Below the pieces are notes generated by a model that saw only the letters and a program-made list of their open reading frames with translations, ran no database searches and was not told the DNA's origin. The position numbers and the translations under genes are program-made. From Shigella phage pSs-1 (Viruses > Uroviricota > Caudoviricetes > Pantevenvirales): DNA of 64,000 nucleotides. Positions 28,774 through 35,665 of this stretch are shown piece after piece. Positions within the stretch are counted from its first letter, which is position 1; each line of letters begins with the position of its first letter. The DNA lies in the NCBI RefSeq assembly GCF_000930595.1, contig NC_025829.1; one strand, written 5' to 3'.

Positions 28774-29039
28774 TGTTCATCCTTCAGAGTTTGATTTACA
28801 TTTCTATTATAAATCAATTCATCATTAAGCTCAGGCAAAGACCTGTGATATGTAGTTCTAACTTTATTTCCTTGCATCCAGTGCTTGACGTAAATGAAAC
28901 CTTGCTCTACACATTTTTTAAAAATTCGTTCGTCTTTTTGAGCTCGGAATTCTGGATTGCATCTAAAAAATTGATTTACGTGACCGTAATCACGTGTAGT
29001 ATTACCTTCATTTTCATAAATAGTATGAACAACAAACAT
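28770..29039 (-). CDS. 30.1: Conserved small protein 30.1
   Basis: 89 residues, MFVVHTIYENEGNTTRDYGH, with many aromatic and basic residues (FIYVKHWMQGNKVRTTYHR). It overlaps 30.2 and gene 30 by ATGA junctions. No known function. Name from position. Confidence 0.75.
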   Translation of the reverse strand: MFVVHTIYENEGNTTRDYGHVNQFFRCNPEFRAQKDERIFKKCVEQGFIYVKHWMQGNKVRTTYHRSLPELNDELIYNRNVNQTLKDEQ

Positions 29040-29875
29040 TAGAATGCTCCTTGGAAAATATTATCACCACAAGTAGGTCTATTATACAAATACTCTATGC
29101 CACCAGGTTTAATGTAGTTCCATGTCTGAAATGGATGTGTCTGATATGGATGATATAGATTATAAGGATTAAATCCAGGCGTTCTCCAGGTAGTGTTCCA
29201 AGGAAAAGAATCGTTTTTAACCATCTTCTCAATTACATCTTTTATAGCTTTTTCACTATCAAAACTTTCTTTATTTTCCTTCGGCGAAAAAAGCTTATTT
29301 TCTACATCATTCCATGTATAAACTCGCTGAGCAGTTTTTGGAATATTGTCACGCTCTCCTCGAGCCATCCAATAAACAGGAACATTTAATATTTCACTCG
29401 CATGATCGCAGTGATGAGCGAGATCGTCAATATAACAAATTACGTTATATTTCTCTTTTGCCTTTTTAAACAACTCTTCTTTTGAAGAATCATGACCACA
29501 CATCATTACTTCTGAGAAGGCACCAGGAAAAAGAGCATTCAAATTAAATTGACGATTCAACAGAGCGTCAATAGAATCACCCAATGCTGTAACAGCTACA
29601 AAATTATAGTCTTCTTTTAGTTTGTTAATTACGCACAGGGCATCTTTATACGGAGACAAGTAACGAATAAAATCTGAACGATTGTATTTTTCAATTAGCT
29701 TGACACCGAGTTCTTCATCACAATTAAAGAGTTTACCCGGAGAAATAAATTTCTCATCTTGGATCATTTTTAAAATATGTTCTAACGGAAGATTATATTT
29801 CTGAGCAAAATAAGGAAGACCTGATTGCCAGCTTAAACATACTCCATCAATATCAGTTAAAATAGTAGGCTTCAT
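29039..29875 (-). CDS. 30.2: HAD-like hydrolase 30.2
   Basis: 278 residues. The N-terminus TILTDIDGVCLSW carries the DxDG nucleophile motif of HAD phosphatases, followed by VAVTALGDS (motif II Thr) and CYIDDLAHHCDHA (motif IV acidic pair). The last 70 residues are Pro/Tyr/Trp-rich and lie outside the HAD core. A nucleotide or end-processing phosphatase is possible, as in PseT, but the substrate is unknown. Coupled by ATGA to 30.3. Confidence 0.8.
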   Translation of the reverse strand: MKPTILTDIDGVCLSWQSGLPYFAQKYNLPLEHILKMIQDEKFISPGKLFNCDEELGVKLIEKYNRSDFIRYLSPYKDALCVINKLKEDYNFVAVTALGDSIDALLNRQFNLNALFPGAFSEVMMCGHDSSKEELFKKAKEKYNVICYIDDLAHHCDHASEILNVPVYWMARGERDNIPKTAQRVYTWNDVENKLFSPKENKESFDSEKAIKDVIEKMVKNDSFPWNTTWRTPGFNPYNLYHPYQTHPFQTWNYIKPGGIEYLYNRPTCGDNIFQGAF

Positions 29876-30330
29876 AGAGAGTCTCTTAATAGGTTTAACA
29901 CATCAATAAATTCAGCTTCGGTTAGTATTGTATCATCTTTTGTTAGACCACTAGCCATGCTGTGCTTCAAAACTTTTCCTTTCGAGGCTTGTAATGCATC
30001 GCGAAAGCCCTTGTTTTGGAACGCTGCTTCAAAATATGCATTTGTGTATAATTCTTTCCACGCTGGAGAGTATCTTGAAAACGGAACTCCAAGCCAGAAG
30101 AGGGTCCCACGGTCTTGAGCTCTAGCATAAGCTCGTCCAGCTTGTTGGGCGGTGCGCCCGGATAACCCAAATATACGACGTTGTTGTTCAACATTTTTCA
30201 CCTTACACCCTTGGAGGAATCCTTCGAGACCTCCAAATTGAATACCATCCATAACGAAAGGCCATTGGGCAAAATTACTTAATGCACATGATGGCCATTT
30301 AAAATTGCTTCTTATCTCTAACTCAGACAT
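29872..30330 (-). CDS. 30.3: NADAR/YbiA-like protein 30.3
   Basis: 152 residues. FKWPSCALSNFAQWPFVMDG then GGLEGFLQGCKV matches the N-terminal pattern of the NADAR (YbiA, DUF1768) fold, including the Ser-Asn-Phe and Glu-(G/H)-x-(Y/F)-x-x-x-K-like positions; RRIFGLSGRTAQQAGR follows. NADAR proteins are linked to NAD or ADP-ribose-derived substrates. That is notable near two Alt transferases, but an activity link is inference. A second gene, 30.3', is embedded in the +1 frame. Confidence 0.8.
   Translation of the reverse strand: MSELEIRSNFKWPSCALSNFAQWPFVMDGIQFGGLEGFLQGCKVKNVEQQRRIFGLSGRTAQQAGRAYARAQDRGTLFWLGVPFSRYSPAWKELYTNAYFEAAFQNKGFRDALQASKGKVLKHSMASGLTKDDTILTEAEFIDVLNLLRDSL
29967..30194 (-). 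CDS. 30.3': Embedded overlapping gene 30.3'
   Basis: 75 residues, MLNNNVVYLGYPGAPPNKLD, wholly inside 30.3 and shifted one base downstream. A good ribosome site (AAGGTG, 5 nt before ATG) supports real translation. T4 has a known gene 30.3' with exactly this embedded, one-position-downstream arrangement. The product is basic at its C-terminus (RKEKF). Function unknown. Confidence 0.7.
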   Translation of the reverse strand: MLNNNVVYLGYPGAPPNKLDELMLELKTVGPSSGLEFRFQDTLQRGKNYTQMHILKQRSKTRAFAMHYKPRKEKF

Positions 30331-30538
30331 CTTTAATACTTATAATTTCAATATCAGCCCAATGACCGTAACATGGCAGACGGTCTTCAACAGATAATCC
30401 GCCATCATATTTAAGCATTTTAATTGTCATAATATATGGCTCTAAATGGTCTTCAGTGAGCGGAGAGACATCAGTCACACGATAAGTAACTTCAACCATT
30501 TCCGTGCCCAGTAATTTTTGGATTAATTTCTTAAACAT
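30323..30538 (-). CDS. Small protein of the 30.x group
   Basis: 71 residues, MFKKLIQKLLGTEMVEVTYR, with an amphipathic basic N-terminus. It overlaps the 30.3 start by 8 nt. Probably the 30.4 position of T4; not certain. Function unknown. Confidence 0.7.
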   Translation of the reverse strand: MFKKLIQKLLGTEMVEVTYRVTDVSPLTEDHLEPYIMTIKMLKYDGGLSVEDRLPCYGHWADIEIISIKDV

Positions 30539-30542
30539 TTTA

Positions 30543-30830
30543 TTAAAATCTCATCTGAAAACCGTGTGATTTAACATTACCGCCGCCAATATCAGAAATA
30601 TTAATTTCACGTGCAATTGAAGGGTCAATATCAATTTCACGATTGAGTTTAGCGATAGCTAAAGTATCGCGCCCATTTACAGTACGGAACTCTAAAGGAC
30701 AGACTACATTAACATAGTTTTTAATCGATTCACTGGTAGGTTGCAAATGAGCAGGAAGGTCTTTAGGCGCTTTAGAGAAAACCACTTCACAGAAATTTTT
30801 GCGGGTGTCAAAATAAGTAGTCATAAACAT
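30543..30830 (-). CDS. Small protein of the 30.x group
   Basis: I chose the ATG at 30830 (95 aa, MFMTTYFDTRKNFCEVVFSK) because GAGGA lies 8 nt upstream; a longer frame from 30881 would run through a UUCG hairpin. No motif recognised. Function unknown. Confidence 0.7.
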   Translation of the reverse strand: MFMTTYFDTRKNFCEVVFSKAPKDLPAHLQPTSESIKNYVNVVCPLEFRTVNGRDTLAIAKLNREIDIDPSIAREINISDIGGGNVKSHGFQMRF

Positions 30831-30846
30831 AGTATTTTCCTCAGTA

Positions 30847-30862
30847 AGGGGCCGAAGCCCCT
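30847..30862 (-). terminator. UUCG hairpin within the 30.x group
   Basis: AGGGGC, TTCG, GCCCCT on the minus strand. No T run follows, so partial termination or mRNA 3' protection is more likely than a complete stop. Confidence 0.6.
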
Positions 30863-30870
30863 GTTTTATT

Positions 30871-31236
30871 TTAAATATCAAATTCGTTAAGAACTACATC
30901 AAAGATTGCTTCAAGATGCTCAGGTTTAGCTCTGTTACTTAGAATATGACGAATCCAAGTTTTAACCAGAAGCTTGCGATTAACACCATTCCAGCAAGGA
31001 TGAGTCCCTAAATCGCGTTGACGAAAATCATCATCCAAAGCGATTTTGAAGTTGGAACCTTCCATTGTGATTGAAACCGTGATGCCATTTTCAAATCGCA
31101 TATAAACGTAGTTAGGAGTCATATACTGTTCAATTTCGCATACTGATCCATTTTGATGTTTCCAAAGGCAAATAGTATCAATAGAACCTGCAATACCATT
31201 AGAAACATATTTACGTTCAAAGTTGATGTAGTTCAT
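30871..31236 (-). CDS. Small protein of the 30.x group
   Basis: 121 residues from ATG at 31236 (TTGGAG 8 nt before), MNYINFERKYVSNGIAGSID. Beta-rich N-terminal half and helical C-terminus (KTWIRHILSNRAKPEHLEAI). It has its own early promoter at 31273-31301. Function unknown. Confidence 0.7.
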   Translation of the reverse strand: MNYINFERKYVSNGIAGSIDTICLWKHQNGSVCEIEQYMTPNYVYMRFENGITVSITMEGSNFKIALDDDFRQRDLGTHPCWNGVNRKLLVKTWIRHILSNRAKPEHLEAIFDVVLNEFDI

Positions 31237-31272
31237 TTTATTCTCCAAGATGTTTAATTGCGGTACAGGTAT

Positions 31273-31301
31273 ATAATATCATATCCTGTACCAAAGTAAA
31301 C
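31273..31301 (-). promoter_or_regulatory. Early promoter with a strong inverted repeat
   Basis: GTTTAC (31301-31296), 17-nt spacer, TATTAT (31278-31273). Perfect arms GGTACAGG (31262-31269) and CCTGTACC (31285-31292), 15 nt apart, flank the -10 box. Drives the 121-residue gene and those after it. Confidence 0.85.
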
Positions 31302-31303
31302 AA

Positions 31304-31636
31304 TTATTTTACTACTTTCCAGTGCTGCATGTCAAGTTTACCAACTTTTTTCATCTTCTCAATTAAGCGTTCGGCACGTTGGCGAGCTGTAACATAATAC
31401 CATTCACCCAATTCATTTTGTTCAATTTTTCCAACGATTACTGTATTCAATTCATAAATCCAACCAGTAAAGAAATTATGAACTTGAATTGTAAAGGTGA
31501 AATCTGTTCCCATACCTTCTGTTGTTTCTACTTCAATAATATCACCTTCAACTGCCATTAAGAACCACATAGTTTCATCATATTTACCATTGAAGCATTT
31601 AGTTTTAACTGTAGCGTTCAGATTAATCGTTTTCAT
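31304..31636 (-). CDS. Small protein of the 30.x group
   Basis: 110 residues, MKTINLNATVKTKCFNGKYD. Predicted beta-rich, possibly a small barrel, with a basic helical C-terminus (ARQRAERLIEKMKKVGKLD). GGAG lies before the ATG; an early promoter is at 31664. Function unknown. Confidence 0.7.
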   Translation of the reverse strand: MKTINLNATVKTKCFNGKYDETMWFLMAVEGDIIEVETTEGMGTDFTFTIQVHNFFTGWIYELNTVIVGKIEQNELGEWYYVTARQRAERLIEKMKKVGKLDMQHWKVVK

Positions 31637-31663
31637 TTTATTCTCCTTTGTTTGTGTAAGATA

Positions 31664-31693
31664 ATACTATCACAAAGGAACCATACTGTAAAC
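31664..31693 (-). promoter_or_regulatory. Early promoter
   Basis: GTTTAC (31693-31688), 18-nt spacer, TAGTAT (31669-31664). Inverted repeat TTTGTG/CACAAA at 31651-31656 and 31671-31676. It abuts an upstream terminator (31723-31742), giving the stem-loop-plus-early-promoter layout of T4-type PeSL cassettes. Confidence 0.85.
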
Positions 31694-31722
31694 AACTTTG
31701 TGCAATCTTTGGAAAATAAAAA

Positions 31723-31742
31723 AGGACTCCCGAAGGAGTCCT
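31723..31742 (-). terminator. Strong terminator
   Basis: AGGACTCC, TTCG, GGAGTCCT on the minus strand, followed by TTTTTTATTTT. It closes the transcript carrying the 58-residue basic gene and the structured RNA. Confidence 0.9.
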
Positions 31743-31746
31743 CAAC

Positions 31747-31923
31747 TTATGCTTTCTGCTTACCAAAACGAGAAGCATCATCTCGAAGAACCGCACGTGC
31801 TCGGCGCATGATCTTCTCAACAGTTTGATTGATACGAGAGTTCGACCCACGCTTGTAACCAGCGCGTTTAGAATCACCAACTTTCTTTTCAACTGCTTTC
31901 TTTGCTTTAGCTTGTTTTGCCAT
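31747..31923 (-). CDS. Small very basic protein
   Basis: 58 residues from ATG at 31923, MAKQAKAKKAVEKKVGDSKR, ending ARAVLRDDASRFGKQKA. About a third of residues are Lys or Arg, suggesting nucleic-acid binding. AAGAGA lies 7 nt before the ATG; an upstream ATG at 31965 has no site. It directly follows the structured segment at 31975-32285, so an RNA partner is conceivable but untested. Possibly 30.9 of T4. Confidence 0.7.
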   Translation of the reverse strand: MAKQAKAKKAVEKKVGDSKRAGYKRGSNSRINQTVEKIMRRARAVLRDDASRFGKQKA

Positions 31924-31974
31924 TATAAATTCTCTTTTAAATGAAAATGCAGGACTTATTGGCATTGCCTGCGC

Positions 31975-32285
31975 AAGCCCTCAAGGGGAACATAGGTTTT
32001 GAATATTTACCGACAGGATAACCATAAACCCGTCAACATACCTTATAGCTCTTATCTGTTGCACACCGTTAGCTTAAAGGTTCCGGGTTCGATTTCTCGA
32101 GGATAAGATATATACTGATGGATATATAGGCCTTGAGGCGTACTCCCGATTAGCCATCACCTCGGGGTAGCATGCACTTGCCGCTATAAAATAACATTCA
32201 AGAGGTACACCGTAAAACTGCCGGGGTCTTAAAACTATAATGATTCGCAAATCATTAATCAGACAGTTCGACGGCTCCTCGTTTT
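31975..32285 (-). ncRNA. Candidate structured RNA between rIII and the small basic gene
   Basis: No frame longer than a few dozen codons crosses 31924-32318. The minus strand folds into many helices: 32274-32264 with 32220-32210 (10 of 11 pairs), inner hairpin 32257-32238 (8 bp, TGCG loop), 32169-32162 with 32149-32141 (8 bp, one bulged A), long-range 32138-32131 with 31986-31979 (8 bp), 32108-32102 with 32056-32050 (7 bp), a GAAA tetraloop hairpin at 32100-32089, and 32034-32029 with 32017-32012. Two of these contain G-U pairs that would be A-C mismatches on the other strand, favouring a minus-strand transcript, in line with flanking genes. I do not recognise a known RNA class. Confidence 0.5.
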
Positions 32286-32318
32286 AACTTCACACTAAGG
32301 CAGTGACTCTCCAATAAA

Positions 32319-32567
32319 TTACTTCAGTGTTACCACAAAGTGACGAACTGCTTTTCGTGCAGCAGAAGCCAGAGGCTTAGCATATTTAAGTTCATCTTTT
32401 TCCTGAAGCTCAGCGGCTAATGCAGTTTGAGCAGGATTCAGATGTTTGAAATAACGCAGGATTTCAAGAGCTTCGGCTTCAACATCAATAGATGCGCCAT
32501 AGTTTTCGTGACCATTATTCCATGCGTTTCGTTGCAGTTCAAGAGCGTGTTGTAATTGTTTAATCAT
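32319..32567 (-). CDS. rIII: Lysis inhibition accessory protein RIII
   Basis: 82 residues, MIKQLQHALELQRNAWNNGH, the T4 length. A soluble cytoplasmic protein that strengthens lysis inhibition together with RI and holin T. Helical throughout. GAGAATTTTTAA precedes the ATG. A late promoter at 32707 fits its late role. Confidence 0.9.
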   Translation of the reverse strand: MIKQLQHALELQRNAWNNGHENYGASIDVEAEALEILRYFKHLNPAQTALAAELQEKDELKYAKPLASAARKAVRHFVVTLK

Positions 32568-32706
32568 TTAAAAATTCTCGTTAGAGATTAAAACTCGGTA
32601 GTCACGTTCTTCTGAATTTCATCTTCTTTCGACAGATCTCTCAGTTGTAGACTACCACGTAGAATTGTTCGGTTAACTTATTATTCCGACACCCAATTCA
32701 TATTAT

Positions 32707-32714
32707 TATTTATA
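32707..32714 (-). promoter_or_regulatory. Late promoter TATAAATA upstream of rIII
   Basis: Exact minus-strand motif directly after the gene 31 stop, 140 nt before rIII. The 140-nt leader (32568-32706) has no gene; it contains the pair GTAGAC/GTCTAC-like repeats (GTAGTC at 32609 and GTAGACTACCACG at 32646) that may form a leader stem. Confidence 0.65.
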
Positions 32715-33050
32715 TCACTTATAAAGACACGGAATAGCTTTATAGTGACAGGTAACGAATTTTTGTTTAATTTCTTTTGGCTGCTTAAGTCCCAAGGCTA
32801 CAAAAGGATGCGGAACGTTTCGAATTTGACCAACTGGAAGAGAAGTCAAATCACCAACTTCGCAGAAACCTTCAGGAACATCAGGACCAACAGAGTGAAC
32901 TACACACAGTTCAGGAACTTCACCTTGAACACGTTTACCGATAATAAGTCCTGATTCTGTAACTTCTTCATCACCGGCTTGTGCAGGTTCAGAAACTAAA
33001 ATAACATATTCACCGACAGCACGAATTGGTAGCTGTTGTACTTCAGACAT
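32715..33050 (-). CDS. 31: GroES-like co-chaperonin gp31
   Basis: 111 residues, as in T4. It replaces GroES on GroEL and enlarges the folding chamber so that gp23 can fold. The mobile loop is the Ala/Gly/Glu stretch around residues 22-40 ([18 protein letters not shown]), with the hydrophobic LIIG contact as in T4. It is read from a MotA middle promoter at 33080. AAGGAAAAACG precedes the ATG. Confidence 0.96.
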
Positions 33051-33079
33051 CGTTTTTCCTTTTTGTTAACAGATGAATT

Positions 33080-33104
33080 AATAATAACAAATAATTCTTA
33101 AAGC
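33080..33104 (-). promoter_or_regulatory. Middle promoter for gene 31
   Basis: MotA box TGCTTTA (33104-33098) preceded by AA, 12-nt spacer, TATTAT (33085-33080), 30 nt before the gene 31 ATG. Confidence 0.8.
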
Positions 33105-33106
33105 AT

Positions 33107-33415
33107 TTATTTACCAATAAATTGGAGCAAATGCTCAACTTTCATACCATTAACGGAAATCAATTTGTCAATAGAAAAACCTCGCCATGCACCAAGCTCA
33201 ACATCAAATACTGGAATCATATCAGTAGATTCTTTCCGAGCAGATTCAGTCAATTTACCAGTTTGCATGGTTGGCATAAAGTCCGCATCACGAGTGCCTT
33301 TCATAGTACGAATAGTACCATCAGACTTTTCAAAAACTACGTTTGAAATCCCCATGGACAATTTAGTTTTCAAAATTTCACGAATTGCTACTTTTTGTTC
33401 AGTCGTTAATTTCAT
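33107..33415 (-). CDS. 31.1: Gene 31.1, DUF2693/SH3-like small protein
   Basis: 102 residues. The pattern VVFEKSDGTIRTMKGTRDAD, then VFDVELGAWRGFSIDKL, is the one I associate with a widespread phage family annotated as an SH3-like barrel (DUF2693). Function unknown. It lies between 31.2 (1-nt gap) and the middle promoter of gene 31. Confidence 0.8.
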   Translation of the reverse strand: MKLTTEQKVAIREILKTKLSMGISNVVFEKSDGTIRTMKGTRDADFMPTMQTGKLTESARKESTDMIPVFDVELGAWRGFSIDKLISVNGMKVEHLLQFIGK

Positions 33416-33652
33416 TTATTTACCTATCACAGTTTTAATATGAGTTGTTCCACGTTCTTTAAGAGTGGAAAGCAATTTTTGGCATTTTTCTAAATCAGAT
33501 TTCCAACTATACGGCCTATCAATACTAGTCCAATCAGTTTTATAATACTGTTTCCATTTAGAGAAAAAATATTTCTTATACTCTACAGCAAATGAAATGT
33601 TCTCGTTAGAATAAGAACTAATTGCTGTGAGCTGTACCAAACGAAATTTCAT
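33416..33652 (-). CDS. 31.2: Gene 31.2
   Basis: 78 residues, MKFRLVQLTAISSYSNENIS, rich in Tyr, Lys and Trp. It overlaps the cd stop codon by 1 nt (TAATG). No motif recognised. Confidence 0.75.
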   Translation of the reverse strand: MKFRLVQLTAISSYSNENISFAVEYKKYFFSKWKQYYKTDWTSIDRPYSWKSDLEKCQKLLSTLKERGTTHIKTVIGK

Positions 33653-34233
33653 TATTCACCACAGAATTCGTTGATATTTTCCCAGTTTAACTTATTCAAG
33701 TTTTTCTTAGGAACATTAAACACTTCAATACCTGCATTTCGCAGAATATCATCCCAGCCAGGTTTATTTTTATCGTATGTTTCGCAATAAACCAGCTTTT
33801 TAATACCAGATTGAGCTATCGCTTTTGCACAATCTGGGCAAGGAGAAAGTGTTACATACATAGTAGCACCTTCAATTGAAGAACCGTTTCGTGCAGCAAA
33901 CAAAATCGCATTTAGTTCAGCATGAATTTCATTTTTAGACGACCATTCAGAGTGAGCGCTACGGTGTTCTTTCGCCAAGACAAAACGATCAGTTGAACCA
34001 AACGATACACATTCAGGCTTATGGCCTTGAATGATAGTATGTTTAGGCTTATTCAGCAACCAACCTTGCTCAGCAGCATAATCACAACAGTTCACACCCC
34101 CGGCAGGTGAACCATTATATCCGGTAGAAATAATACGTCCATTCTTTTCAATTACTGCTCCTACCTTCCAGGAGCAACATTTTGATTCTTGCGATACTAA
34201 ATATGCAATTTGAAGTACTGTACTCGCTTTCAT
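33652..34233 (-). CDS. cd: dCMP deaminase
   Basis: 193 residues, as in T4. The zinc site is clear: EIHAELNAIL (His, catalytic Glu) near 103 and LSPCPDCAKA (two Cys) near 132. It converts dCMP to dUMP, feeding thymidylate synthase, and acts in the phage nucleotide synthetase complex with Td, Frd, NrdA and NrdB, all encoded in this window. It is allosterically set by dCTP and dTTP in T4. Confidence 0.96.
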   Translation of the reverse strand: MKASTVLQIAYLVSQESKCCSWKVGAVIEKNGRIISTGYNGSPAGGVNCCDYAAEQGWLLNKPKHTIIQGHKPECVSFGSTDRFVLAKEHRSAHSEWSSKNEIHAELNAILFAARNGSSIEGATMYVTLSPCPDCAKAIAQSGIKKLVYCETYDKNKPGWDDILRNAGIEVFNVPKKNLNKLNWENINEFCGE

Positions 34234-34568
34234 TTCATAATCACCAGATAAGCAGATTTAGCAGTTTCAACACGATAAATTTCGTGACGAAGTTTAGTTA
34301 TACTTTTAATAACAGAACTAATTATATTCTGCCCATCTTTAAAGCGGTTTTTCTTATCAATAAAAATTGCGCCAACCATCTTTTTGTGAAGCTCAACTGG
34401 ATACTTCGTCACAATAATAGCATCATACACAGAAGGATGAATACTATTCACTAGAGTGTCATTCATTAAAGTTATTCTAATGAACTGTGCTGTTTCAGAG
34501 TCAAGCGCTCTATGATCGCCAGTATCATTTTCAAGACAATTATCAATTATATCAGTTAAATTCATCAT
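34230..34568 (-). CDS. cd.1: cd.1 position protein
   Basis: 112 residues, MMNLTDIIDNCLENDTGDHR (or from the second Met). Helical, with no known motif. ATGA overlaps with cd and with the next gene. Named by position. Confidence 0.7.
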   Translation of the reverse strand: MMNLTDIIDNCLENDTGDHRALDSETAQFIRITLMNDTLVNSIHPSVYDAIIVTKYPVELHKKMVGAIFIDKKNRFKDGQNIISSVIKSITKLRHEIYRVETAKSAYLVIMK

Positions 34569-34801
34569 AGTACGCCATACACCCTTTGTGCTTCAACTAA
34601 TCCATCAAAATCCAATTTGAGATGTGTTATTTGGTCACCATCACCTGGATTCACAATTACTAATACTGAACGAGGAGTTTCGGTAATAACACGAACCGAT
34701 GTTTCTGGAAATCGTCCAGAAACCTTATTTACCAATTCCTGAGCAAATAGTTTAACTTTTTCTTGGAATTCTTTAACAGTAATTGGTTTTTCACTTAGCA
34801 T
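34565..34801 (-). CDS. cd.2: cd.2 position protein
   Basis: 78 residues, MLSEKPITVKEFQEKVKLFA; small alpha/beta protein with RVITETPRSVLVIVNPGDGD in the middle. Coupled to both neighbours by short overlaps. Function unknown. Confidence 0.7.
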   Translation of the reverse strand: MLSEKPITVKEFQEKVKLFAQELVNKVSGRFPETSVRVITETPRSVLVIVNPGDGDQITHLKLDFDGLVEAQRVYGVL

Positions 34802-35325
34802 GTTGATCCCAGCTCCTTACTTTCAACGTTTTTAACTAATTTGACAGAAACTAATTCAGCATCTTGAGTAATCATTACCGGGCCTTCTTCATACTCTTCA
34901 AGATATTCTAGAGCTTTCTTTTTAGCTTCTTCCTTCGTATCAGTTTGAGCATAGATATAAAACATGCAACCACCAGTAATACCTACTACTTTCCACTTAA
35001 TTTCTTTATCAGTTTTAATTTCAAATTTACTGACAGAATCATCTTTTTGAACTTCTTCGAAAAAAGAATACTCTAACATATAAGCAATTGAAAATAACGG
35101 GCTAACTTTATAGGATTCGCCCATTACATCAACAGCTTTATACCAGTGGTCATCAATTTCGCGTTTAATGCTAATAACATTTTTCGCAGGATCTATTTTT
35201 ACTTTAAATGAATTTTCCCCAATAAACTGGGCAATTCGTTTATTAGCCCCGCAAGTTTCATTAAAAATATCTTTATATCCAGCTTTAAAGCGATAAACCT
35301 TATCTTCTTCAAACCATTCGCTCAT
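34795..35325 (-). CDS. cd.3: cd.3 position protein
   Basis: 176 residues, MSEWFEEDKVYRFKAGYKDI, with two beta-rich halves; the second (IKWKVVGITGGCMFYIYAQ) followed by an acidic helix. An early promoter at 35356-35385 precedes it. Function unknown. Confidence 0.7.
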   Translation of the reverse strand: MSEWFEEDKVYRFKAGYKDIFNETCGANKRIAQFIGENSFKVKIDPAKNVISIKREIDDHWYKAVDVMGESYKVSPLFSIAYMLEYSFFEEVQKDDSVSKFEIKTDKEIKWKVVGITGGCMFYIYAQTDTKEEAKKKALEYLEEYEEGPVMITQDAELVSVKLVKNVESKELGSTC

Positions 35326-35355
35326 TTCAATTTCCTCATTTGTTTTGGTAGAGCT

Positions 35356-35385
35356 ATAATATCACAACTCTACCGTAAAGTAAAC
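35356..35385 (-). promoter_or_regulatory. Early promoter upstream of cd.3
   Basis: GTTTAC (35385-35380), 18-nt spacer, TATTAT (35361-35356) with an extended TGTGA before it. Inverted repeat GGTAGAG (35347-35353) and CTCTACC (35368-35374) straddles the -10 box. Confidence 0.85.
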
Positions 35386-35387
35386 TG

Positions 35388-35663
35388 TTAAATTGCTTTG
35401 AATTCTGATGTCTGTGAATCAAAACGAATATCGCCTTTGATGACTAGCTCAGCGTCAAGACCGAATACGACAATGATATGCGCGGAACCCGGATACAGCG
35501 TAATTGCAATAGAATCCACCTGGTCTGGAAGCAAAGTGTTCAATACATGAGTCACTTGAGCATGAATTCGAAGCTCGGCTGCGTTATCAAGCTTTTCAAA
35601 CATATTATTAGCGATAATTTGACTAAACACTACTTCTACGATTTTAGAATAAGTCGGAAACAT
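35388..35663 (-). CDS. cd.4: cd.4 position protein
   Basis: 91 residues from ATG at 35663 (GGGG 5 nt before); a GTG two codons upstream also exists. MFPTYSKIVEVVFSQIIANN; a compact alpha/beta protein. Lies between the early promoter and the broken small gene. Function unknown. Confidence 0.7.
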   Translation of the reverse strand: MFPTYSKIVEVVFSQIIANNMFEKLDNAAELRIHAQVTHVLNTLLPDQVDSIAITLYPGSAHIIVVFGLDAELVIKGDIRFDSQTSEFKAI

Positions 35664-35665
35664 AT

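Noticed and set aside
30831-30881. Longer N-terminus for the 95-residue 30.x protein
   Set aside because: The added 17 codons lie across a UUCG hairpin; the ATG at 30830 has GAGGA upstream.
32050-32108. Plus-strand tRNA-like element: 7-bp TCTTATC/GATAAGA ends with GGGTTCGATT-like T-loop
   Set aside because: Only 59 nt, no anticodon arm, poor T-stem, and antisense to the local transcripts. The same bases form better helices on the minus strand.
32070-32160. 27-residue minus-strand peptide starting MANREYASRP in the structured segment
   Set aside because: Ribosome-site spacing is too short and the bases are taken up by strong helices; no other support.
31966-32318. Group I intron or hammerhead ribozyme in the gene-free interval
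   Set aside because: No P/Q/R/S core in the right order, no split exon, and no CUGAUGA...GAAA hammerhead core.
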